64,000 nucleotides of DNA from the NCBI GenBank assembly GCA_016183765.1, contig JACPEA010000013.1, positions 62,001 to 126,000 on the forward strand, given 5' to 3'. The notes beneath the pieces were generated by a model. The model did not search any database. It was not told where the DNA came from and saw only the letters and a program-made list of their open reading frames with translations. The position numbers were made by a program, and so were the translations under genes. The DNA comes from Bacteroidota bacterium (GTDB lineage Bacteria; Bacteroidota; Bacteroidia; Chitinophagales; Chitinophagaceae). Position 1 is the first letter of the stretch, and the number at the start of each line of letters is the position of its first letter. Shown here piece after piece: positions 25,274 to 33,826 of the stretch.

Positions 25274-26839
25274 TCAGTTTTTCAGACGTAAAGTAGTGCC
25301 GGCCCGGGTGCCATTGTGTTTGCCCTGGTCCACCGTTACCTGCCCGTTCACCAGCACGTATTGAAAACCGGTGCTGTACTGGTGTGGTTTGTCGTAGGTG
25401 GAGAGGTCTTGTACTTTCTGCTCATCAAACAACACGATATCTGCTGCAAATCCTTCGCGAAGCAATCCTCGGTCGTACAACTGGAACTTCTGTGCGGGCA
25501 GGGAGGTCATCCTGCGGATGGCTTCTTCTAGTGAGATCACTTTTTCTTCGCGCACATATTTGCCCAATACCCTTGCATTGGTGCCATAACCCCTGGGATG
25601 CGGGTTACCCGAAGCGTATACACGGATGCTGGCATCGCTGGCAAACATGTTGAAAGGATATTGCATGATGGCTTTCACATCTTCGTTACCCATGCCATGG
25701 AACACCATACCTGCGCCGCCCTGCTCCATCATTTCCATAATGGTTTCGGCCTCTTCTCTGGCTTTGTGTTTTCTGCCTTTCACCAGGTTCACTTCTTCAA
25801 TACTCTTTCCGTTAAAAGTGCTGTCTGCCCGGAAAGAAGCCACTACCGGGTAACTGAAATGTTTGAGTTTGCGTTTCTTCAACCGTTTCAGCATGTGTTC
25901 TGCAACCTGTTTCCTGATATCGGGGCGGGCCAGTCTGGCTTTGATGGAGTCCTGCCCGTCGGCCAGCACCCAGTCCGGTAATAAGGTACTCAGCGAAGTG
26001 CTGCTGGCAGTATAGGGATACTGGTCGATGGTCACATCCAATCCTTCTTCCCTGGCTTTGATGATCATGGGTAGGGTTTCCCTGCTGCGTCCCCAGTTCT
26101 GCTGGCCGCTCAATTTAAAATGAGAGATCTCTACCGGGATCCTGGCTTCACGGCCAATATGCAGGGCTTCTTCAATGGCTTGTGTAACACTGTCGCCCTC
26201 ATCGCGCATATGGCTGGCATATACGCCATGGTATTTGGCGGCCGCCTTGGCCAGGCGAACCACTTCTTCGGTCTTGGAATAGGTTCCGGGAATATAAATG
26301 AGGCCGGTAGACAAACCCACGGCGCCCTCTTTCATGGCCTGTTCCACGATCGATTCCATCTGCTGCATCTCCGCCTCGTTAGGGTCCCGGTTGGCCGAGC
26401 CCATGGCGGCTTTGCGCACATCGTTATGGCCGATCAGGGTGGCTACATTGATGGAGAGTTGTAAACTGTCCAGCATGGAGAAATACCGGCCTATGTTCAC
26501 GTTGGAGCCGCCACAGTTGCCGGTGACCACGGAGGTCACGCCATCATAAATGAAATTATCGGCGGTGGGTTGCCTTTTTTCTTCGCCTTCAATATGGGTG
26601 TGTACGTCAATGAATCCCGGGGCAACCACCAGTCCGCTGGCATCGATGGTCCTGGGTGCCGACCAGCGGCTAAGCTTGCCTACAGCTGCGATCCGGCCTT
26701 TCTGTATGGCAATATCGCCATAGAACCAGCTGTTGCCGGTACCGTCCATGATCTTGCCGTTTTTGATGAGGATATCGGCCTGCTGGCCATATCCCAGGGC
26801 AGTCAGCAGCAAACAGGTGCAAAACAGAAGCAATCGCAT
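25274..26839 (-). CDS. Exported N-acyl-D-amino-acid deacylase-family amidohydrolase
   Basis: A 521-residue amidohydrolase-superfamily protein with a signal peptide (cleavage near Gly-Tyr-Gly-Gln). It carries the first metal motif Asp-Val-His-Thr-His, the bridging-residue region with Gly-Asn-Cys-Gly, His-Met-Arg-Asp-Glu-Gly-Asp, Val-Glu-Ile-Ser-His-Phe-Lys and a late Ala-Ser-Asp-Ala-Ser motif, all as in D-aminoacylase (COG3653). Such enzymes release D-amino acids from their N-acyl forms. It is the first gene of a five-gene minus-strand set, divergent from prfA with a 95-base gap, so the set probably has its promoter there, though I found no clear -7 box on that strand. Confidence 0.88.
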   Translation of the reverse strand: MRLLLFCTCLLLTALGYGQQADILIKNGKIMDGTGNSWFYGDIAIQKGRIAAVGKLSRWSAPRTIDASGLVVAPGFIDVHTHIEGEEKRQPTADNFIYDGVTSVVTGNCGGSNVNIGRYFSMLDSLQLSINVATLIGHNDVRKAAMGSANRDPNEAEMQQMESIVEQAMKEGAVGLSTGLIYIPGTYSKTEEVVRLAKAAAKYHGVYASHMRDEGDSVTQAIEEALHIGREARIPVEISHFKLSGQQNWGRSRETLPMIIKAREEGLDVTIDQYPYTASSTSLSTLLPDWVLADGQDSIKARLARPDIRKQVAEHMLKRLKKRKLKHFSYPVVASFRADSTFNGKSIEEVNLVKGRKHKAREEAETIMEMMEQGGAGMVFHGMGNEDVKAIMQYPFNMFASDASIRVYASGNPHPRGYGTNARVLGKYVREEKVISLEEAIRRMTSLPAQKFQLYDRGLLREGFAADIVLFDEQKVQDLSTYDKPHQYSTGFQYVLVNGQVTVDQGKHNGTRAGTTLRLKN

Positions 26840-26907
26840 AATCAATCGTTGAGGATCATGAAATTAAGTAATCTCTGAATAGTCTGCGCGCTTCCCCGGT
26901 AAAACTG

Positions 26908-26915
26908 TAATTTTG
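26908..26915 (+). promoter_or_regulatory. TAnnTTTG -7 box for prfA
   Basis: TAATTTTG ends 19 bases before the prfA ATG. A TCTG at 26883-26886, 21 bases upstream, is a possible degenerate -33 box. Confidence 0.55.
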
Positions 26916-26934
26916 CCAACTTTAACAGAAAGAT

Positions 26935-27996
26935 ATGCTGAATAAGCTTGATGCGATAAAAGCGAGATTTGAACAGGTAGGTATTGCCCTCACCAACCCG
27001 GAAGTGATTAATAACCAGAAGGAATTTGGCGCTTACAGTAAAGAGTACCGTTCCCTGGAGAAGATCGTAAAACCTTACGAGGAATACAGAAAAGTGCTGG
27101 CCGACTACGAATTTGCCAAAGATGCCCAGAATGGTACCGATGAGGAAATGCGCGAACTGGCCAAAATGGAGCTGCCCGAACTGGAGCAGAGAAAGGAAAC
27201 ACTGGAAAAAGAACTGACCAAACTGCTGATACCCAAAGATCCCCAGGACGATAAAAATGCCATTCTCGAGATCCGTGCCGGTACCGGTGGCGATGAAGCC
27301 AGCCTGTTTGCCGGTGACCTGCTGGGCATGTATCTCCGTTACTGTTCACGTAAGGGCTGGGAAACGGCGATCGTAAGCGAAAGTGAAGGAACGGTAGGCG
27401 GTTATAAGGAAGTGGTGGTGGAAGTGACCGGCGAAGACGTATACGGAACCCTGAAATTCGAATCGGGTGTACACCGGGTACAGCGCGTACCGGATACCGA
27501 AACACAGGGCCGCGTGCATACCTCCGCCGCAACCGTTGCGGTGATGCCCGAAGCGGAAGAAGTAGATTTTGAACTGAAAGAGAGCGACGTAAAAATGGAG
27601 ACCGCCCGAAGTGGTGGTGCGGGCGGACAGAACGTAAACAAAGTAGAGACCAAAGTATTTCTTACCCATATTCCCACAGGTGTGGTAGTGGTTTGCCAGA
27701 CCGAACGTTCACAGCTGGGCAACCGCGAAAAAGCCATGGCCATGCTGCGTACCAGGCTCTATGAGGAGCAGGTGCGTAAACAGGAAGATGAAATTGCGCG
27801 GCAACGTAAAACCCTGGTCAGCACAGGCGATCGAAGCGCCAAGATCCGAACTTATAACTGGCCGCAGGGACGGGTTACTGACCACCGGATCGGGCTTACT
27901 TCCTATAACCTGGATGCCGTGATCAATGGTGATATCGATGAGTTCATCGAAGCGCTGCAGATGGCTGAGAATGCCGCCAAGATGGTGAATCAATAA
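26935..27996 (+). CDS. prfA: Peptide chain release factor 1
   Basis: Releases finished proteins at UAA and UAG codons. The 353-residue protein has the N-terminal helical domain, the stop-codon-reading tripeptide region at residues 186-188, and the GGQ loop ([10 protein letters not shown], GGQ at 230-232) that triggers hydrolysis of peptidyl-tRNA. The flanking Gln-Gly-Arg-Val-His-Thr-Ser-Ala segment identifies RF1 rather than RF2. The tripeptide reads Pro-Asp-Thr, where E. coli has Pro-Ala-Thr; the family pattern is Pro-x-Thr, so function should be kept. No methyltransferase gene (prmC) follows, unlike in many bacteria. Confidence 0.97.
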   Translation: MLNKLDAIKARFEQVGIALTNPEVINNQKEFGAYSKEYRSLEKIVKPYEEYRKVLADYEFAKDAQNGTDEEMRELAKMELPELEQRKETLEKELTKLLIPKDPQDDKNAILEIRAGTGGDEASLFAGDLLGMYLRYCSRKGWETAIVSESEGTVGGYKEVVVEVTGEDVYGTLKFESGVHRVQRVPDTETQGRVHTSAATVAVMPEAEEVDFELKESDVKMETARSGGAGGQNVNKVETKVFLTHIPTGVVVVCQTERSQLGNREKAMAMLRTRLYEEQVRKQEDEIARQRKTLVSTGDRSAKIRTYNWPQGRVTDHRIGLTSYNLDAVINGDIDEFIEALQMAENAAKMVNQ

Positions 27997-28038
27997 AAGG
28001 TTCCTGTAACTTTAGCAGTATATCCAAAAACCTGCTGA

Positions 28039-28743
28039 ATGAGACCTCTTGTCTGCTTCTTGTTATTACTGCTGCCTTTGCTGGGGATTGGCCAGGGACA
28101 GAAACTTCAGTTCATGAAGGAGTCCAATGCCTTTTTACAGGATGTGAACGGACATCCGCTGATGCTGCGCTCTGAGTATGCCATTGAGGGTAGTCCCTTT
28201 TTCCATAGCGAATATTGTACGGCAGACCTGAAAGTACGCAACGGGAAATCCTATAGCGGTATCAAGGTAAAACTGAACCTGCAGGAAAATCTTGTGATCT
28301 ATGATGCGGGCGACGGGAAGGAAATGGTGGCGGTGACCCCTATTGAAAGGATCCTTTTTACAGACTGCAGTGATGTATTTAAGAATACGGTACTGCAAAG
28401 CGGCTTCCCGGCAGTGGATGCACAGACCGTGAACAGTTTTTACCAGCTGCTGGACTCAGGAAGACTGCAGCTGTTGAAACATATCGGTATCAACTATAAG
28501 GATACCAGGTATTATGGCAGTAACCAGACCACCCGCGTATTCACGCAAAAGGAAACCTATTATGTTTACAGCCCTGAGAAAGGTATGCGGAAAATGACCT
28601 CGAAAGACAATGGTACCGTGATTGCTTTGCTGGGCGATCATGGGCAGGAACTGGCCGCCTATGTTTCATCCAATGACCTGCGATGTAAAAAAGAGGAGGA
28701 TTTGCTGAAACTGTTTCGCTATTACAACGGGTTGGCGCGTTGA
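28039..28743 (+). CDS. Exported protein of unknown function
   Basis: A 234-residue protein with a signal peptide (Leu-rich residues 6-16, cleavage near Gly-Ile-Gly-Gln) and no membrane segment after it. The mature part looks beta-rich: it opens with a segment on residues to be placed (Gly-His-Pro-Leu-Met-Leu), has Val-Lys-Leu-Asn-Leu and Val-Ala-Val-Thr-Pro-Ile strands, and ends in a charged helix. It has two Cys (Tyr-Cys-Thr and Asp-Cys-Ser) and a third near the end, and no catalytic motif that I recognise. Similar small exported proteins are common in this phylum. It follows prfA by 42 bases and converges on galE with only nine bases between stops. Confidence 0.6.
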   Translation: MRPLVCFLLLLLPLLGIGQGQKLQFMKESNAFLQDVNGHPLMLRSEYAIEGSPFFHSEYCTADLKVRNGKSYSGIKVKLNLQENLVIYDAGDGKEMVAVTPIERILFTDCSDVFKNTVLQSGFPAVDAQTVNSFYQLLDSGRLQLLKHIGINYKDTRYYGSNQTTRVFTQKETYYVYSPEKGMRKMTSKDNGTVIALLGDHGQELAAYVSSNDLRCKKEEDLLKLFRYYNGLAR

Positions 28744-28752
28744 ATTCAGTGA

Positions 28753-29796
28753 TCAGTTGTTCTTTACCTGTTCTTCTGTTTCCCTGATCTTACGTTCCCA
28801 TGCCCAGGCTGTCTGCATCATGTCCCGCAGGTTGTAACGGATCTCCCAGCCCAGTTCTGTAACGGCCAGGTTATTATTGGCATAGATGGCGATCACATCG
28901 CCCGGGCGGCGCGGACCGATCTCATAATTCAGTTTCACACCGCTCACTTCTTCAAACATATGAATGGCTTCCAGTACGGTCACGCCGTCGCCGGTGCCCA
29001 GGTTAAAGACATCGCAGCGGGTCTTGTTCTTTTTGGACGCCAGGTACTGAATAGCAAGCGTGTGTGCATGGGCAATATCGCAAACATGGATATAGTCGCG
29101 AACACAGCTGCCGTCGCGGGTATCGTAATCATTCCCGTGCACCCACATTTTCGGAAGTTTGCCGATAGCGGTCTGAGTGATCACAGGTACCAGGTTCTGG
29201 GGTTTGCCCACCGGGATCTCACCGATCAGCGTGGAAGGATGTGCACCCACAGGATTGAAATAACGCAGCAGGATGGTAGATAGACCAGGTAAGGCTTTAG
29301 TAAAATCCTGTAATATCTGTTCTCCCATCTGTTTGGTGGCGCCATAGGGCGATTCTGCTTTTTTGATGGGGGATGTTTCGGTTACAGGGATCTTATCAGG
29401 ATTGCCGTAGACCGTACAGGAAGAGGAGAAAACGAAATTCGGGATATTGAACTCCTGCACACATTTGAGCAGGTTGATCAATCCGAAAATATTGTTCTCG
29501 TAATACCGTATGGGCTCTTCTACCGATTCGCCAACGGCTTTATAAGCGGCAAAATGGATGATGCCGCTGATGTCGGGATTCTCCTGGAATACGGCACGTG
29601 TTTCGTCGAAATTCTTGAGGTCAACCGTATAATTCTTGACCTTTTTACCGGTGATCTGTTCAACGCCGTTCAGTGCATAACTGGTAGACCTGGAATTATC
29701 GTCCACAGAAACAACGGAGAACCCGTTTTCTAACAGATCTACAATGGTGTGTGAACCAATAAAACCACATCCGCCGGTAACGAGGATCTTAGACAT
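28753..29796 (-). CDS. galE: UDP-glucose 4-epimerase
   Basis: Interconverts UDP-glucose and UDP-galactose, supplying galactose for surface glycans. The 347-residue extended SDR protein begins with the NAD-binding Gly-Gly-Cys-Gly-Phe-Ile-Gly-Ser-His, has Phe-Ser-Ser-Ser-Cys-Thr-Val-Tyr with the catalytic Ser/Thr, Ser-Pro-Tyr-Gly-Ala-Thr-Lys with the catalytic Tyr-x3-Lys pair, Arg-Tyr-Phe-Asn-Pro-Val-Gly-Ala-His, and the Arg-Asp-Tyr-Ile-His-Val segment. The length equals that of bacterial GalE. It is preceded on the same strand by the phosphate transporter gene with a 62-base gap; a functional link is not evident. Confidence 0.96.
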   Translation of the reverse strand: MSKILVTGGCGFIGSHTIVDLLENGFSVVSVDDNSRSTSYALNGVEQITGKKVKNYTVDLKNFDETRAVFQENPDISGIIHFAAYKAVGESVEEPIRYYENNIFGLINLLKCVQEFNIPNFVFSSSCTVYGNPDKIPVTETSPIKKAESPYGATKQMGEQILQDFTKALPGLSTILLRYFNPVGAHPSTLIGEIPVGKPQNLVPVITQTAIGKLPKMWVHGNDYDTRDGSCVRDYIHVCDIAHAHTLAIQYLASKKNKTRCDVFNLGTGDGVTVLEAIHMFEEVSGVKLNYEIGPRRPGDVIAIYANNNLAVTELGWEIRYNLRDMMQTAWAWERKIRETEEQVKNN

Positions 29797-29858
29797 ACTG
29801 ATAAGTTATCCTGCAAGATAATTTGATATGCAGAATAAAATTCATTTTACCGGCAGGC

Positions 29859-30902
29859 TTAGATAAATAGTTTCAGCAGGTAGTATACCAATGCCGCAAT
29901 AGCTGCGGAAATGGGGATGGTCATGATCCAGGCCCATAACAGGTTTACGGTTACTCCCCAACGTACGGCACTCAAACGTTTGGTGGCGCCTACGCCGATG
30001 ATGGAACCGGTAATGGTATGGGTGGTAGATACGGGTATCTTGAAATGTTCCGTCATGAACAGGGTAATGGCACCTGCGGTTTCGGCGGCCACACCTTCCA
30101 GCGGGGTCACTTTGGTGATGCGGGTACCCATGGTTTTTACGATCTTCCAGCCGCCGCTCATGGTTCCCAGGCCAATGGCCAGGAAACTGCAGAAGGGCAC
30201 CCAGCTGTATTCGTTCACGAACTGGTTAAAGTCCAGCACATTGCCATTGACGGTCTTTTCATAATAGATCATAGCTGCGCCAATGATACCCATTACTTTC
30301 TGCGCGTCATTACCGCCGTGGCCGAGACTGAACGCTGCCGAAGACAGCAGCTGTAATTTTTTGAACCAGCTCTCTGCTTTATAAGGGTTCGATCGTTTGC
30401 ATAAGTGTACGATCAGGATCGTGATCATGAAGGCAATGATCATACCGATCAGCGGGGCAAGGAAAATAAAGAGGAAAGTGGGCACTACTTTTACGTAGTT
30501 GATCACATCCACCCCGTTTTCACTGAAACCGCCGGCATGTGCCAGCGCTGCGCCTACGAATCCGCCCATTAATGTATGTGAAGAGCTGGAAGGGATACCG
30601 AACCACCAGGTAACCAGGTTCCAGATAATGGCGGCAATGATACCCGCCAGGATCACTTCCAGGGTAATGAATTCTCCATGAACCCATTTGGCCACGGTAT
30701 TACCGATACCAAATTCCTTGAAGATATATTTTGAAATAAAAAAAGCGGCGAAGTTGAAGAAAGCTGCCCAAAGCACCGCCTGGAAAGGAGTCAGGACCTT
30801 TGTAGAAACTACCGTGGCGATTGAATTGGCCGCATCATGAAACCCGTTGATATAATCGAAGATAAAAGCGAGCGCAATGATGATGATAAGGATCGTAAAC
30901 AT
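29859..30902 (-). CDS. Low-affinity inorganic phosphate transporter, PiT family
   Basis: A 347-residue inner-membrane symporter for phosphate (as metal-phosphate with H+ or Na+). Both family signatures are present: Gly-Phe-His-Asp-Ala-Ala-Asn-Ser-Ile-Ala-Thr-Val-Val near residue 20 and Gly-Gly-Asn-Asp-Ala-Gln-Lys-Val-Met-Gly in the second half; about ten hydrophobic segments can be counted. It lies downstream of a DUF47 protein, its usual partner in many bacteria, and of a PhoB/PhoR-like pair, which points to phosphate-linked control. The gap to the DUF47 gene is filled by a heptad array that could fold in the transcript. Confidence 0.95.
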   Translation of the reverse strand: MFTILIIIIALAFIFDYINGFHDAANSIATVVSTKVLTPFQAVLWAAFFNFAAFFISKYIFKEFGIGNTVAKWVHGEFITLEVILAGIIAAIIWNLVTWWFGIPSSSSHTLMGGFVGAALAHAGGFSENGVDVINYVKVVPTFLFIFLAPLIGMIIAFMITILIVHLCKRSNPYKAESWFKKLQLLSSAAFSLGHGGNDAQKVMGIIGAAMIYYEKTVNGNVLDFNQFVNEYSWVPFCSFLAIGLGTMSGGWKIVKTMGTRITKVTPLEGVAAETAGAITLFMTEHFKIPVSTTHTITGSIIGVGATKRLSAVRWGVTVNLLWAWIMTIPISAAIAALVYYLLKLFI

Positions 30903-31015
30903 ATTGTTTAATTAGTAATTGGTAGTTAGTAATGAATAATTATGGTGCTGTTGCGGGGTAATAAGGGGTGAAACAGGCCTTATTCCTAATTATGGATTAC
31001 CAATTACCCATTAAA
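30903..31015. repeat. Heptad palindromic array, GGTAATT word
   Basis: Read on the minus strand, 16 words start on the base after the DUF47 stop codon and run to the PiT start: TTTAATG, GGTAATT, GGTAATC and CATAATT on one side; TATTCAT, TACTAAC, TACCAAT and TACTAAT on the other. The two sides are complementary; the centre (AGGCCTG to AACAGCA) is irregular. It fills the whole gap. Confidence 0.75.
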
Positions 31016-31663
31016 TTATGCGTATTTGATGATGATGGATTCGATCACGTTGGCAGCGTCTTCGCATTTATCGGTAACGATCTCCATTACCTGGTAGATC
31101 TCTCTTTTCTTGATCACTTCCTTGAAATCGTTCTCCTGCTGGAAAAGCATTTCAATACTCATGTCGAACACATCATCCGCCTGGTTCTCGATACTGTTCA
31201 CTTTTACCATGGCTTCTGTCATCTCGCGCAGGTTCTTCATATCGCGGAGGCCCAAAACAGCTTTTTTGATCTCGATGGAACCCTGCAGGATCAGGTCGGC
31301 CATTTTCTGGATACCGGTATCGTTGGGGTTTACATTATAGAAATTGATCTTTTTGGCACAGGCATAAATATAATCTGCGATATCGTCAAGTGCACTGGCC
31401 AGGTAGTGAATGTCTTCGCGGTCAAAAGGTGTGATGAAATTGCGGCCCAGTTCTGTGAAGATACGGTGGGTATTATCGTCGTTCTTATGCTCCAGGTCCT
31501 CTATCTGCGATAATACCGCCACACGTTTGTTGGCATCGGGTTCACTCACCATTTCCTTGAGTTTGATACCCATCTCATGTACTTTCTCGGCAACGTCTTC
31601 AAACAGTTCATAGAAGACCTTGTTCTTTGGCATGAAAAAACGGCCGAAGTTGTTGATACCCAT
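31016..31663 (-). CDS. DUF47/PhoU-like protein, Pit accessory protein
   Basis: A 215-residue cytoplasmic all-helical protein of the DUF47 family (TIGR00153/YkaA-like), related to PhoU. It has the conserved start with Phe-x-x-Phe-Met-Pro-Lys-Asn-Lys-Val-Phe-Tyr, a Glu-Asp-x-x-His-Glu-Met helix, and acidic Asp-Asp-Ile-Ala-Asp and Glu-Asn-Gln-Ala-Asp-Asp segments like the metal-binding E/DxxxD motifs of PhoU. DUF47 genes next to pit are thought to modulate the transporter. It lies between the histidine kinase and pit genes and has its own promoter box. Confidence 0.9.
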   Translation of the reverse strand: MGINNFGRFFMPKNKVFYELFEDVAEKVHEMGIKLKEMVSEPDANKRVAVLSQIEDLEHKNDDNTHRIFTELGRNFITPFDREDIHYLASALDDIADYIYACAKKINFYNVNPNDTGIQKMADLILQGSIEIKKAVLGLRDMKNLREMTEAMVKVNSIENQADDVFDMSIEMLFQQENDFKEVIKKREIYQVMEIVTDKCEDAANVIESIIIKYA

Positions 31664-31679
31664 ATAATCAAAGTTTAGG

Positions 31680-31687
31680 CAAAAGTA
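31680..31687 (-). promoter_or_regulatory. TAnnTTTG -7 box for the DUF47-pit pair
   Basis: TACTTTTG on the minus strand, 16 bases before the DUF47 start. It suggests that DUF47 and pit are transcribed separately from the two-component genes. Confidence 0.5.
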
Positions 31688-31886
31688 ACATTATGGACTA
31701 CAAAGTTGACTCCAATCAATCAATTAATGATTTGGTAACATTGAAGTTTCCCGTTTTTTCGTATCAAAAAATACCCTTTTGAACCTGATTGGTAATGATT
31801 TGGTCTCTTTTTGTTCATCTTCCGGTAATGTATCTACCTCATTTTTGCAGCACAGTAAGCAATGGTAATAGCATTTTCTCATGTTC

Positions 31887-31908
31887 GGCCCCGATGTCTA
31901 TCGGGGCC
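31887..31908. terminator. GC-rich hairpin in the kinase-DUF47 gap
   Basis: GGCCCCGAT and ATCGGGGCC form a perfect 9-base stem around a 4-base loop, directly next to a heptad array. There is no strong T-run, so termination is uncertain. The rest of the 330-base gap 31664-31993 holds the DUF47 promoter region and the array. Confidence 0.45.
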
Positions 31909-31909
31909 C

Positions 31910-31993
31910 TTTGAATGTTGAATATTGAGCAAGGAATGATGAATGTTGAACCGTCTTTCCATTCATCATTCCTTGCTCAATATTCATCATTCC
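31910..31993. repeat. Heptad palindromic array, TTGAATA word
   Basis: Exactly twelve 7-base words end on the base before the histidine-kinase stop codon (31994-31996, minus strand). The sequences 31920-31945 and 31960-31985 are perfect 26-base inverted repeats with a 14-base loop. Words include TTTGAAT, GTTGAAT, ATTGAGC and GATGAAT on one side and TCATTCC, TTGCTCA and ATATTCA on the other. Confidence 0.85.
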
Positions 31994-33043
31994 CTAGTCT
32001 TTTCTCGCTTCCAGGGTGAATCCAATGGTGGTGCCCAGATCCAGTTTGCTGCGTACATGCATGGTCTGGCCATGGGCTTCAATGATATGTTTGCAGATGG
32101 CCAGTCCCAGGCCGGTACCACCCACATCACGGCTTCTGCCCCGGTCAGTACGGTAAAAACGTTCAAAAATGCGGGGTAAATGCTCTTCCGAGATACCGAT
32201 ACCGTCGTCGCTGAACTCGATGAGTACATGCCGGCCATCGGTCTTGTAGATGCTGGCCACGATACTGCCATCCAGTTTTCCGTATTTGGTGGCATTCTCA
32301 ACCAGGTTATTCAGCACCTGCCGGATCTTTTCCTTATCTGCAAAAACCGTGATGGGCGATTCGCAGCCTTTTTTAATACTGCAGCGGATATTCTTTGCGT
32401 GGGTCTTGATAGAGAGGGTCTCGAAGGTTTCACGTATCAGGTCCTGGATCACAAAATTCACCTTATACAGTGGTTGCTGCCCGCTTTCCAGTTTCGATAT
32501 CTCGTCCAGATCCTCCACCAGGTTCACCATACGGTCTACATTACGTGCCGTATTTTCCAGGAAACGTTTGCTCAGTTCGGGGTTTTCCATGGCCCCGCCC
32601 AACAAGGTATCCACGTATCCCTGTATGGCGAAAATGGGTGTTTTGAATTCGTGCGCCAGGTTTTGCAGGAATTCCTTGCGGTAGGCTTCATTGGTCTTCA
32701 ACAGTTCTATCTCAGCACTCCGCTGCTCGGCCCATTGTTCCACATCCTGCCTCACTTCATCAATGCCTTTCTGGGGAAGGATATATTTATAGTAGGTCTC
32801 TTCGCGTTTGCTGGCCTTGGTCTGGTAAATGAACTTGTAAATGAGTTTGATCTTGCGGTAGATAAAAGATTCCAGCACAAAACGGATCAGCAGGTAACTG
32901 CCTACAAAAGTGATGCCCAGCGAAACCAGTGCAATGACCCAATCGGGCCGTAATATCCAGATACCCACCGAAATAGGAATTGATAGGATCAGTGCTGTAA
33001 AAGCCGATAACTGTTGCGGTGATAGGTTCTTGGTCTTGAACAT
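31994..33043 (-). CDS. Membrane sensor histidine kinase (PhoR-like)
   Basis: A 349-residue kinase with two membrane segments (about 12-30 and 34-56) and almost no periplasmic loop, so it probably senses a membrane or cytoplasmic signal. HisKA domain: Leu-Ala-His-Glu-Phe-Lys-Thr-Pro (H box, phosphorylated His near residue 132). ATPase domain: Asn-Asn-Leu-Val-Glu-Asn-Ala-Thr-Lys (N box), Asp-Asp-Gly-Ile-Gly-Ile (G1) and Gly-Gly-Thr-Gly-Leu-Gly-Leu-Ala (G2). There is no PAS or HAMP domain. It is downstream of a PhoB-like regulator and upstream of DUF47-pit, which fits phosphate control, but the stimulus is inferred from context alone. Confidence 0.92.
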   Translation of the reverse strand: MFKTKNLSPQQLSAFTALILSIPISVGIWILRPDWVIALVSLGITFVGSYLLIRFVLESFIYRKIKLIYKFIYQTKASKREETYYKYILPQKGIDEVRQDVEQWAEQRSAEIELLKTNEAYRKEFLQNLAHEFKTPIFAIQGYVDTLLGGAMENPELSKRFLENTARNVDRMVNLVEDLDEISKLESGQQPLYKVNFVIQDLIRETFETLSIKTHAKNIRCSIKKGCESPITVFADKEKIRQVLNNLVENATKYGKLDGSIVASIYKTDGRHVLIEFSDDGIGISEEHLPRIFERFYRTDRGRSRDVGGTGLGLAICKHIIEAHGQTMHVRSKLDLGTTIGFTLEARKD

Positions 33044-33048
33044 CTATT

Positions 33049-33111
33049 CGAAGTTACTGGATTCTGGATACTGGATGTCAGATGCTGGTATCTAGTATCC
33101 AGCATCACCCA
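33049..33111. repeat. Heptad palindromic array, CTGGATA word
   Basis: Nine words on the minus strand begin on the base after the response-regulator TAG and stop five bases before the kinase ATG. On the plus strand they read CTGGATT, CTGGATA, CTGGATG, TCAGATG, CTGGTAT, CTAGTAT and CCAGCAT from 33057. One half is roughly complementary to the other. Confidence 0.75.
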
Positions 33112-33798
33112 CTATAATTCGAATTTATACCCCACACCTTTTACGGTGGTGATACAGTCTACCCCCAGTTTCTGGCGTACTTTACGGATATGCACGTCGA
33201 TGGTACGGTCGCCCACGATCACATCGTTGCCCCATACCTGGGAAAGGATCTCGTTACGCAGGAATACCCTGCCCGGGCGCGAAGCCAGCAGGTAGAGCAG
33301 CTCGAACTCTTTTTTGGCCAGGATCACTTCCTGGTTGTTGATGGTGACCAGGAATTTGACCGGGTCGATGGTGATATTGCCCAGGACAATGCTCTTTCCC
33401 GTGCTGTTATCGTCCTTATTCAACCTTCTGAATAAGGCGTTTACACGGCTGATCAGTACTTTGGGGCTGATGGGTTTGTTCACATAATCGTCCGCCCCGG
33501 TCTCCAGTCCTTTGATCTGGGAAGCTTCATCGCTCATGGCGGTCAGGAAAATGATGAGTGTATCCTGGAACATAGGTTGTGAGCGGAGGATCTGGCACAC
33601 TTCCACCCCTGTTTTCCTGGGCATCATCACATCCAGGATGATCAGGTCGGGGTGAAGCTGTTTGGCCCGTTCAATGGCTTCGTTGCCATCTTTGGCGGTG
33701 TATACCTCATAGCCTTCTTTACCAAGGTTGTAACTGACTATCTCCAGGATATCGGGCTCATCATCGGCGATCAGTATCTGTTTGGGCTTTGCTTCCAT
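33112..33798 (-). CDS. OmpR/PhoB-family response regulator
   Basis: A 228-residue DNA-binding response regulator. The receiver domain (about 1-120) has the acidic pair Asp-Asp-Glu near the start, the phospho-acceptor Asp in Ile-Leu-Asp-Val-Met-Met-Pro, Phe-Leu-Thr-Ala (Thr switch) and Val-Asn-Lys-Pro (Lys). The C-terminal winged helix (about 130-228) has the usual Leu-Leu-Tyr-Leu-Leu-Ala-Ser-Arg-Pro-Gly-Arg-Val-Phe and Asp-Arg-Thr-Ile-Asp-Val-His-Ile-Arg-Lys-Val-Arg segments. It is encoded upstream of its kinase on the same strand with a 68-base gap, so both are probably in one transcript. Confidence 0.95.
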   Translation of the reverse strand: MEAKPKQILIADDEPDILEIVSYNLGKEGYEVYTAKDGNEAIERAKQLHPDLIILDVMMPRKTGVEVCQILRSQPMFQDTLIIFLTAMSDEASQIKGLETGADDYVNKPISPKVLISRVNALFRRLNKDDNSTGKSIVLGNITIDPVKFLVTINNQEVILAKKEFELLYLLASRPGRVFLRNEILSQVWGNDVIVGDRTIDVHIRKVRQKLGVDCITTVKGVGYKFEL

Positions 33799-33818
33799 GA
33801 GTTAACCTAATGTTTACA

Positions 33819-33826
33819 CAAAATTA
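33819..33826 (-). promoter_or_regulatory. TAnnTTTG -7 box for the response-regulator gene
   Basis: TAATTTTG on the minus strand, 20 bases before the ATG. No clear -33 box; a PhoB-like operator was not recognised. Confidence 0.55.
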
